The position numbers and the translations under genes were made by a program. Shown piece by piece: positions 35,601 to 46,500 of a DNA stretch of 64,000 nt; position 1 is the first letter of the stretch, and the number at the start of each line of letters is the position of its first letter. Source of the DNA: Macrocystis pyrifera (taxonomy: Eukaryota > Sar > Phaeophyceae > Laminariales > Laminariaceae); contig JASSKH010000010.1 of the NCBI GenBank assembly GCA_031763025.1, positions 5,265,901 through 5,329,900 on the forward strand, in the 5' to 3' direction. The notes beneath the pieces were generated by a model. That model was not told where the DNA came from, did not search any database, and was given only the letters and a program-made list of their open reading frames with translations.

Positions 35601-38600
35601 GCAGCGTTCGCGGCTGTGATTTTTCGTTTTTTTTCTCTGCGTGGGCTTTAGTCGTGACTCCCACATTACGCACTCGCATCGGACAAAATAGTTTTGTTTT
35701 TCAAGCAAACAAGAACAAATTTGATTGAAGGGACGGCCCATTGAAAGCTGGGGCAGCGATGCCTTTGCCCCTTCCAAATCGCAACAGTTCAACACTTATT
35801 CATTATGTGCTGCGTAATAATGGTCACCGCTGATTCTGACAAAATTAATCTATTTTTGCATTATGTATCGCTACTATTGTACCGGGAACTTCCTTCAACC
35901 ATTCTAACGCTCTTCGTAAATGTCGACTCTACCATACCGTAGGTCAACGTACCGCCGGTCTTCTCCGATTATCCAGCGACAAAAAAAAAACCCGTGCCTC
36001 TGATGTTAAATCTGTTTTTATGTCTTGAATCAAGTAGTAGGTACTCGTGAATTCGTACGAATTTTTGTTTATCGTCTCCTAATCTCCTCGAACAATTTAA
36101 TGAATTAATTAAACGCTAACTCATCTGTTTACTGTCTTGGAAAAATGTATTACGTACGAACTTACACGAATTCTTGCTCACCTTCCCTGAAACAAAAATA
36201 TTAAATTAATTAAGCAACACTAGCTCAGAGTTATGAATGCATGATTTTCTCCCACCCACCCATACCCTCTCGTGGTAGGAGTAGCATCATGTGATAGTTA
36301 CCGAGTGCGTCCACATGTTGACGTCCTCGTGCTGCCTGTCTGGATGGGCCAGGATGAAGCACAGGTCGCCACCGACGGCGAAGGTGTCGTGGTTCGGAGC
36401 GGCTTCGACAGCCTGGTGGAAATTTTCGAGCGGGACTCTCCCCAGCGTGCCCATGCGCACACCCTTCATCTCGCCACTACCTGTGGTGGTTCGAGATGAG
36501 CATATACAGCAGTGCACGTCCCAAAAGACCCCGTCGTTCAGAGGGGGGAAGAATGTCATAGGGATTTCTCTGGGCTGGGTAACCGATCGATCTTTTGCCC
36601 CTGTAGCTCAGTGGGTGACACCCTGACAGCATGGTACGAACGGGATACGTACGTACCAGGTAAGTCATTGGATTCTACTGTAGCTACCGTCTTGCATGTG
36701 GATGGTAAGAGTGGATAAACGCTGCACATTGTCAGATGGTAAATGGAATAATGAAAATAGAATACATATCGTGTTCGCGATAAAACCGACGCGAAACACT
36801 ATATGGAGGCGTTTTATGGAAGGGCAAGGGCGCCCCTGCAAAAGCATGCAACGGGAAGCGAGCGGTATTGTTGATAGAACTAGCTCACCGTACTACACAA
36901 AGCAGAAGCTTGTCGTATACTGGTATATCACTTCCCTTGTGATAAGAGAACACGGGGTGATACGATAAAACGCCCCCTGGGTAGAATACAAAAATCACGG
37001 GGAGATAATATAACACACTCACTGGGAAATTTAAAGCAAGTGAACGGGGGGACGCGTTCAGCAATAGGGCATGCCTCATATACAACTTTTTGACGAAAAT
37101 ATTGCTGAGTGACCGGGCTCTCCTCAAACGCAGTTTCGCTGGAAAATCACTAGTGTTGGGCCTATTATTCGTTACATACGTGGGCTATAAAACATATATA
37201 TATATATATATTCATAAATATATTACATAGCACCGGTGTAGGATCTATTCATCGACTTGTAACTTTGAGCTTTCTCAAAATCTTCTGTTTTTTCGCCGAG
37301 GCATAGAAATTTCCTCAAGGGTGGAGCCTCAGAAAATTCTCAGAAAATCTCAAAACATTTAGGCGCTATATACCCCTACCGTAGCATGCATCGCATCAGG
37401 GAGGCTGTTGAAAGAGCTCGCCGACAAGACGTATTCCCATAGGGACGCATCTCTCGGCATTTGCACTCTCCCTCCCCCTTGTCGAAAATGATGTTTTTCC
37501 CAGGGTATGTGTTATCGCCAGTGTGTACGGCATGTACGGTAGCTGCGGTGGGAAACAAAGGCTAGCCAGCGTGAACGATGCCGTACAGGGTCTCAACCGC
37601 CCCAATGTTAGGCCCCCTGTACAGACGAATTTCTTTTTATGACGACAAACATTTTTCGGCTACAGCGAGAGGGAGGCGCGGGGAGGGTGCTCTGATGTCA
37701 TGCATGGACGTAGTCGTGTGACTTTCGACCTTCGCGTCCTTACATTGCTGGAACGGAGCACGTCGGATTTTCACCGACCGGGCAAAACAATGCTTGCACC
37801 GAGCACGAAGCGCCTTGAGGTGTTGAGCGAGTCGGTCGCATGAAGGGTGGGGGGCGTGAATGTCCAAGGGAAACGAAATAAAACGCTCTGCGGTAAGGCG
37901 CGTGAACCCACAACGCAAACGGTAGTCAGCAACCAGGAATTCCAAAATGGTAATGGTTACACTCGATGCCTCGATTTTTTGGTGGCTCAACTATGCAGCC
38001 AGGAACATGTCGGTGCATTGACCGCGTACCACCAATAATAACGTCTTTTGCTCATCATTAATACTGCATTCTCCAGGTACGATGCATCGGTGAAAACGGT
38101 ATCGCTGGCAGCAGGCCTGAATCGGCTGGAGACAGGCAGCGCTGAAAGCTAGGTGTCTGCCGTCACCTTTCCTCCCTAACCCCATTCGTGACCCCTACTA
38201 AATACGAACGGTTTCGATTCAAACCAGCAGTGGATGCCCCCTTTGTTTGGTTTCGCATCCAACAGCAGCGTCCAGCGCATGCTTTACTCCGACGTGAATC
38301 GAGTACTCGTACTCTTGCATACCTCGGACAGATAATCTACAAATAGATCAGATAGATCATTTAGATCTTATCTGGCCAATATGGTATGCTGTGCAGGATC
38401 TGTATAGTGCAGATCCAACTCAGGAAACCCAGCCTAAATTACCCAGGCTATCCGGGTCTTGCCCGACGCCCGACAACTTGATAGTACAAGATCGGGAGCC
38501 AATCTTCCTAAAGCGACCTAGATCATGAAATGGAAATAGATTATCTGTAGATGATCTGTAGATGATCTATAGGTTATCTGTGAATGTATCTGTCCGGGGC

Positions 38601-40521
38601 GTGTGCTCTTGTGTTCGGTGCCAGAGGTATGTCGCGTGATGCGGAAGATGATGGAGAAACGAAACACAACTACAGAGTACGTTCGGCGTCACCCTGTTCC
38701 TTTCTCGCGTACGAGGTGTTCAGGACACACCGCCACCGTAGGTGTGCCAAACACGAAATACCGAATAGATTCACTTTCGCTCCGCTGCCTTCAGTCTGCC
38801 GACGATTTAGACAGAAGTTAAACGTTCAATAGGCGTACGTCTACTGGTGGTTTATACAGTAGACACTATCATCAGGTGTGTAACTCTACTGACCAAGTAC
38901 GCAGTCATAGATACTATTAATACTATAAATAATCCCAGTAGGCAGTTTAGTCCACTGACGGTTCATACAGTAGCTCCTATTAAAAGGCTTATTACCCTAC
39001 TGACGGTGTACCCGACAGTAGGTGTGCAAACCTACTGACAAGCAGATACCCTGACTCACCGCACCACAGTCCGGGGTCGGTGATTTTGCCGACGAAGCCC
39101 GTAGGACCGTCCGAGCGGCAGATCAACGTGTTCCCCAGCTTGTGGTCGCAGTGCACCATGCCAAGGCCGTGCATGAAACCGAGACCTTCCGTGGCATCCG
39201 CCTCCAAACTGGACACGCGTAACATACAGCAGCAGCGGGAGTGAATAGATGCTAGCCCTTGTAGTACTGTACTGCACTGTACATAAACCTAAATAGTACT
39301 CCAATTCCAGGTGTTTTGACGAGGAATCACTCTTCTTGTTCTCGTTTGGCAAGGCGAGGGGGGGGGAGGAAGGCGGCACGAGTCAGGAACTATCTGAAAT
39401 TTGAACTCGCACGTGTAAATGGGTGACGCTGTATATTATTTTAATTGTTTTCCTCGGACCGCGTGTCGTAACTTGTTTCATTCCGACTTGAATCGGACGG
39501 ACGCTTTATAACATCGCAGTGATAGCAGGCTCTCTTCTGTCACTGTGAACCGATAAAAAATGAATTTTATGTTGACACCTCAGCGAATAATGAACGCCAC
39601 AGCTCGGACGAGAAGCACGGCTCGACCGTTGACAGTCACGAGTATCGAAGACATGCAACCGTTCACGGAGAGAGAACAATGCCGCGACTCTGCGTCCACG
39701 ATCTCAAGAGGTCGGTTGAACCGATGCTGTGTCCACTTGTTTTAAACGCGTTTTCGATATTGCCAGCGCCCACATACCCCACACATCCCACCCCCCACCC
39801 CAACACAAACTTCAGGCGAAGGCAGAACGGGCCAATGTACACTTCCTCTACCTGGGCGACCGGGTGGTACAAGCGATAAACTCAAAAAAAGTACCGTTAT
39901 ACCTCAAGGCCTGAGGCGTTCCACGATAGAGGCCCACCCTTAATTTTCTGAGGCTCTTCACTTGAGGAGCTCCATACCTCACCTAAAACTGCCTTCAGCA
40001 AATATCTAATTGCACCCCGATGAATAATCCATGGCCCAAGTATACCATTACGTCATTTTTCGAAAGAAGATTGACATTCCGACGATTTTGGGTTAAGGAA
40101 CCCTGTTCTTTAGAAAACATTTCAGCAGAAATGTGCTACCTCTATCGTAGAAGGCGTCGCCAAGGCTAAATGTTTGTTTGCCTCAAGGCTGCTGTGTGCG
40201 CCACCCGTAGTCAGCGGTCTGCGTCGTTTTTTTACCGCTGTTCATTAACACCCCCGAGGCAAGAGTTCGCCGCCAAGATGTTCCTGTGCGAATACTCGTC
40301 ATCTGCACCGCGCACAGACAGTTAGTTCTGCTTGCCTGATCTGCTGCGCTAGCGTGAAGGCGATATCGCTCCTTCCCGTGGCGGCGATGAACATGTCGCA
40401 CACAGCCACCTCCATGACCAGCCCTTCCGACCCGGGCAGGTCGTTGATGCAGAATACGTCCACGATATTCTTGTGCTCCTTCATTCTGCGATGTTGGAAG
40501 CAGGGAGGGAGAGGAGAGGGA

Positions 40522-40557
<36 letters not shown>

Positions 40558-43500
40558 GGTGTACTTGTGTCATGCATGGCCGTAGCCGTGGGACAATAGA
40601 CCCTCGCATCCCTACAACGCCGGGACGGAGCGGTAGGAGAGGAGGGCGGGCGGGGGGGGGGGGGGTACTCATTTGTTGCGTGACATAGTCATTTGCCCAC
40701 TGACCACGCATCCCTTTCGAGACGGAACACCGTTCCTATTCCTAATAGAGACACCTCCAACATTTGGGCGCTCATTCCGTTGTTTCCATGTATTGCATGA
40801 AACAAGTGCTAATCGTATCCCCGTTCTGTTTGGTCGCCTGCGACCACCATCTATCTCCTAGGATAGCGATCGTTTTCTACCTGCTATCTAGTGTATCAAA
40901 CTCCTCCATGTCACAATCATCTATTTCCCTCATCTCCTCTTCAAACACATCTCGTTCCTCCTTGTATATTTCACATTCTCCTACTATATGGGTTCGCTCT
41001 CTACTGCTTTGCCACACGGGCACATCTGTGCATCTACTTCATCCTCCTCCCGGCTACTGGTATACCTCTTTCTTCTTTCTGGCAGGTCCAGGTCACCTAC
41101 AAGAAATCGCAGTTTCAGCTTTTTGGAAGTCCATTGGACCGTGCAAACACGTTTTCATTTCCTATTCCTTCCCTCAATACCCCGTATATCTCCAAGTGTT
41201 TTTCTTATTCCTCCTTGTTTCTTAGCGCTACCCTTTCCCTTCTTTCTACCCTTTCTTCTACTTCTGCCTTGTACCTCCCAAACTTCCCGGTAGACATCAC
41301 CTCTTCTTGGTTTTCCCCAATATCCTCCCATACTTTCTCAACTACGCCATCCCACCTTATTCCAGCCCGCCCTTTTGTGATTTTCTCCCATAAAGCTCTA
41401 TCAACTATGCCTTGCAACCTCATTTTGGGCACGCTCCTTACTTTATATTGCCATTTCAAGTTTCTCATGTCTCCATGTGTCTTGGGTGGGTGCATTCCCA
41501 GTTCTGCTTGAGAATCTTGGGGCTTTTTTTAGCTGCTGTCATCCGTACTGTTTCCAACTGTTTTACGAGCTTCGCGTTCCCTTCCCATACTTCTCCTGCA
41601 TACTCTAGCTTTGGTTCTATCACATACATCAGGACACATATCTTAATCCTGGTGTCAAGGTGCGAGTCTGTTAGGATCGCATCCATCTTGCTTACGTGTG
41701 CTGTCGCTTTCCTGATACTTTCGCTATATGTGTATCCCAATAGCAGTCTTTTGAGATCTCTACGCCAAGGTACGTATACTGGTCTACGATCGGCAATTCA
41801 TCTGCTCCCCACTTCCAACTGAAATTTACCGGGTTTACCTTATCTTCGTTACAAACAACTACTGCGCATTTCTTGACGTTTGCCGTCACCCTCCATTTCC
41901 TAGCGTATTCTACCGCCTTTTCTATTTGTTTCTGCGGGTGTTTCTGATATCCCCACGAAGTCATCCGCGAACATCAATTCCGACACCGTATCCTCCCCTA
42001 CGGTGACTCCCTGCCTTGCTGCTTCGACTGCTACTATCAGGTTGTTAATATATATATATATATCTTGGAATAGGTTAGTGACAACGTACATCCCTGCGCA
42101 ACTCCTTGTAAAATATCAACATACTTCGATATTTCCCCGTCCAGCATCACAGCACTTCTCGCACATTCCATAATATTTTTCATTATTCTCTACGTCTTTC
42201 CTCTGATTCCTATTGCCCACAGTTTTTTCCACGATCCATTTCTCCTTACTACTGGTGTGTCACGTAGGCTTTCTGCACATCTAGAAAGAAACAGTACATT
42301 GTTTGTCCCGCGTCTTCTCTACCTTGGATTATCTTGCCTAAGGTGTACACATGGTCTACGCAGCTACGGTTTGGCCTAAACCCTGCTTGTCCTTCGCTTA
42401 TTTTGTCTCCCTTCTCCATGATCGTTCCCATTCTGTCGTTCAAAACCTTATAAAATGTTTTTCCTACTGATGTTAGTAGCGTTATCTCTCTGTACTTCCC
42501 CGGGTCAGCCTTATCTCCTTTCTTGAATAAGTTTACTGCTACTCCTTCTCTCCACCTCCTACGTGCGTACTCGTTTTTCCATATCCAGTTGTACAGCATA
42601 ACCATCATGCTAAGCATTCCTTCTCCCCCGTACTTCATAAAAAAAATCACTATTTGGCCTGCCCCTGCTGCCTTTCTATTCTCAAGTTTAGCTACATACT
42701 TATTTACTTCTTCCCTTGTGAACCCTCTCTTTAACCCTCCCGAACCACTGTCTTCCCTTTCTGATGCATCTCCGTTCGCCTCTGCCCACGCGTTGATTTC
42801 CTTCTGGAATTCTGCTTTGAAGGTTTCGTTGGCTGTGGGTGTTCCTAGCTTACGCTAATGCTCTACTAGTACTCCCCTCTTCCCTTTCAAGCTACTAACC
42901 ATTTTACCGTTTGGCTCTCAAGGGAGCTATTCCCGTGTCTGCCTCTCCTGCTTGCTTGCCCAGTATCCCTTTTACCCCTACCCACATCTGCTTTATCCCG
43001 CCCTCAAAGTTTTGCATTAGCTTTATTTACTACGTTTTTCCACATCCCTTTCTTCTTCTCCACCATCCCTTTTACATTCTTTCTAATACAGCTATAGCAT
43101 ATTCCTCCCCTCCTGTCGTAGGTTTACTCGATGTATATATCTTGCGTGTGCCTTTCTCCATACTCGTATAGCCTCATTAGGACGAGGGGGGGGGGGGGGT
43201 ACTAATTTACACCTGCAATGCCGGGACGGAGCACGTCGGGTTTTACCGATCGGGCGTGCATTGCTTGCACCAAGCGCGAAGTGCCGTGAGATGTTGGATG
43301 AGTCGCATGAAGGGTGAGCTGCATCCTACTAAGAACCGCTTTTGAGGCAGATTTCTTACATATGGAGGACAACATCAATGGATTGATATATTTTCTGGTG
43401 TAGCCACTTCGAGAGACAGCAGCGGTGGTACTATTTAACCGCCTCGTGAGTGCCTTACCATATACACACTACGATACGATCATCCCCCTTGTGCGGAGTT

Positions 43501-46500
43501 AAGGTTCTCCCCGCACAAGAAGGATCTAACTCGACCGCTAGCCGTGGTGACCACCATAAAAAAGCAAAACGGTACCCTGGTTGTCTAGCCCACGCAGTGG
43601 GAGGCGTGTTTAACAGCGTCGTCCACAACCGACGCCAATCCAACCTGTATATATATACCAGGTATATAATATAGGAGGGGGGCGGAACTCTTTTGTTGCT
43701 TGCCTTAGTCATTTGACCGTTGACCACGCATCCCTTTCGAGACGCAGCGGATGGGGGGGGCGGGCGTATTGATTTGTTGATCGCTCGTACTCCAAATAGA
43801 CACGCATCCAACATTTGGGGCGCTCACTACTCTTTTTTCTGTATATGACACATGCACAATTTGATGCTCTAATCCCCTTCATGTTCTGCCGTCTGTGATG
43901 GAGGGGAGGGGGAGAGCGTGAGGCAAGGTACACGGGTTTCATTACTCATCCGAGTGCCCGACACACGACTCTAAAAATCAATACGTATATAAATAGTACA
44001 GTACAGCAACACCACTAGAACCGGATCACGCAGAAGTGCAAGAACGATCGACCCCACGTTCTACATCAAGAGTTCTTCTGGCACAGCACCTTTCCAATTG
44101 TTTTCCCCGGGACGCCCTGCCGCGCTAATTTCACAAGGTGGCACCTGTTTTAGCCCGGCATACAACTAATATTACCCCAAGGTCTCACATCACGTACGCC
44201 ATCAGCTCCCTGGTCAACCCCGTCGCGTTAAGCCCCTGAAAACAATAAAACAAAAAAACGGCGATAGGGGGGGGGGGGGGGAGAGTGGGTTGAATTGGGC
44301 TTCACCTGGGTAACGGTACTACAACATCGCCACGTCAACGTACTTTCTGTATGAAGCAAAGTGCGTTACGTTTTGATTTGGGATTGAAAGGTCAAAACAC
44401 CAGGTACTGGCCATACCGTACAAACGCGGGAAGAAAAATGCGTCGGAACGAAACGTTCTTGCCTAACACGACTTTAAAGAAGAAGCGACGCATGGCGCTA
44501 CGCCAGGGTCATTGCAGGTACAGACAGGTCTTGGGTAAGGGTGTCGAACAGCATGTTCGCCCTGCCCTAGCCGACAAATCCTTGAATGGGAACCGAACGC
44601 CACTTATAATGTTTTATCAAAGCGGCACAACCCTCTTATGAGTATCTCTGTCTGCGCCCCCGAGCCGTTGCATTGGCAAAACATTAAAACACTCAACCGC
44701 TGGGAACGAATCGTTGTTTATGTGAGCAGGGCGCTCTTGCCACCGTACAACCTATGCTTTATCCGGCACCGTGTCGTACCTTGGATATCGCATAGTGAGG
44801 GGGGAATCCTTGCTCAGGCATTTTTAACGCCACACAATTTATAGTTACCAGACAAGCACGGTTTTGAATGCGCGCGTCTATTGTGAGCTAGCTGCCTGTG
44901 GTACCGAGGCGTCGCGTCGGCTGAAAAAAAATAAACGGCTCAACGGTTTGGAAAATACGCGTCGCTTAGACACCCAATGCTACGTCAAACGCTGCAGCTG
45001 AGCTATCGTTCGGTGCTTGAAGGCGGACGAAGTTTCTTGCACGTTCCTTGGCGAGCGACGAACCCTGACACAAGCACAAAGCGCCAAACGAATAAAACGC
45101 TCTCGTATACATCGGCCGGCACCATATTGGACCCCCTCCTACGAATAGACACTGCTGTGTCTCTGCCTTGCGGTACCGCTTTCGCGTGGTCATTAAATGA
45201 AACACTCAAAACGGTTGAGAACGGACCCATTTTGTGGGCACACGCTAAGGTATACTTAGTATAGATGTGCACCGTTTTTTTCTGAGGTTCCTGACTTCAC
45301 CTTAAGAAGCTCCATACCCCGCCCAAAAACTGAACGTGAAAAATTCCACTGTGGCCGGAAATATAAGGATCGTTTAGACACTAACATGAATGCCAATCTG
45401 CCCATATATTTGCGTTCAGAGTGGTATGAAAGTGCAACCCGATGAGCAATCCCATGGCCTATACTGGTAGCTATACAAAACCCCCCAACGCATTTCAAAA
45501 CCAAAACGGCGTATCCCGAGGACGTTTTTTTCTCGGGTTAAGGAGGCCCGCGTCACATTTAGAAAATATTTTTAGCCAAGCTATGCTCGTAACCCTATCG
45601 CAGCGCGCGTCTGCCTGTGGTCACATGTTATCTGTAAGTAGCGCACTATGGAACACTTGCAGCAGGCTCGATGCACAACACCATAGAGGGTGCTCCTGTA
45701 ATTTTATATTATGAGGCTCCTCACTCGCTTCATGAACATAGCAATCAGGACCAAATATTGTTAGTAAAAACACCTAAATATATAGGTTTTTATGTATGCC
45801 ATGGGTCCTGTTAACTATAGACCCCCGTAACAGTACGGAGGACCACAGCAGTGATCAGGACCCATCATATACGCAAAAACCCACATATTCCGGTATTTTA
45901 CTAAGCATCTTTGGTCCTGATTGCTATGTTCTCCCGTACTGCTGCTGTAGCTCTATCTATCATCCGAAAACGACTTTGTTGTGTGGTATAAAGTGTACGC
46001 TTAAACCGACGGGCAGTCGATCCCGCGGCTCACGGGGATCTGCATCGAAACGCGTCGAAAACAAGACAAGAACGATGCTGGTGCAGCAATTTCGACCCGC
46101 GACGATGAGCGGGGGAAAGGGCTAAAGTATATCGTGATAGAAATTCAAGGCACGCACCGTTGTGCTGAAGTGGGAGAGGCGATAAGAACGTTTTTTGTGA
46201 CCCCGGATATGAGCTATGACTAGGATGAAGAGAGAAACGGAGGGCGAAGATAGTAACAGGACGAACAAAAAAAAAAAAAGAAGTAGTTCCTGAGGTGAGA
46301 AGCCGCCATCAGTGCGTAGGCGTGAACATTTTTTTTTAAATCAAAAGTGCCACCCTTCGCGTATCGTAGCGGGCGCGCCGGCCGCTGCGTGCTGTGCGTG
46401 GTCATACTTACAATCTTCGCCGTTTTTTTTCACCGCGTACTGCTTCCTCGTCCTTTTGCACAGCCCCTGGTGGACGATGCCGAACGCGCCCTTGCCGAGG

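Larger units (their letters stand above)
32817..36301. other. Kinase gene intron; helix-G exon not found
   Basis: A 128-codon minus-strand frame at 33335-33721 (with SFARIFLTPGNLNPTLPQRE) is a possible but unsupported exon. Also here: a MITE (34190-34297), a 22-bp T run near 34913-34935, a degenerate tRNA-like sequence (35171-35243), a B-box-like 'cggttcgagtcgg' on the minus strand near 32930, and AT-rich sequence from 35.8 to 36.2 kb. Confidence 0.55.
43831..46411. other. Rest of kinase intron; missing helix-C exon not found
   Basis: Contains a G run at 44268-44280, unremarkable sequence with short frames (44351-44641 plus, 45003-45272 minus) and two abutting MITE-like foldbacks (45737-45943). 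An exon encoding helix C (phase 1 in, phase 2 out) is expected somewhere in 40.49-46.41 kb but I cannot identify it. Confidence 0.5.

Noticed and set aside
40891..42858. Plus-strand frames of 100-206 codons, Ser/Pro/Phe rich
   Set aside because: Antisense to the LINE reverse transcriptase.
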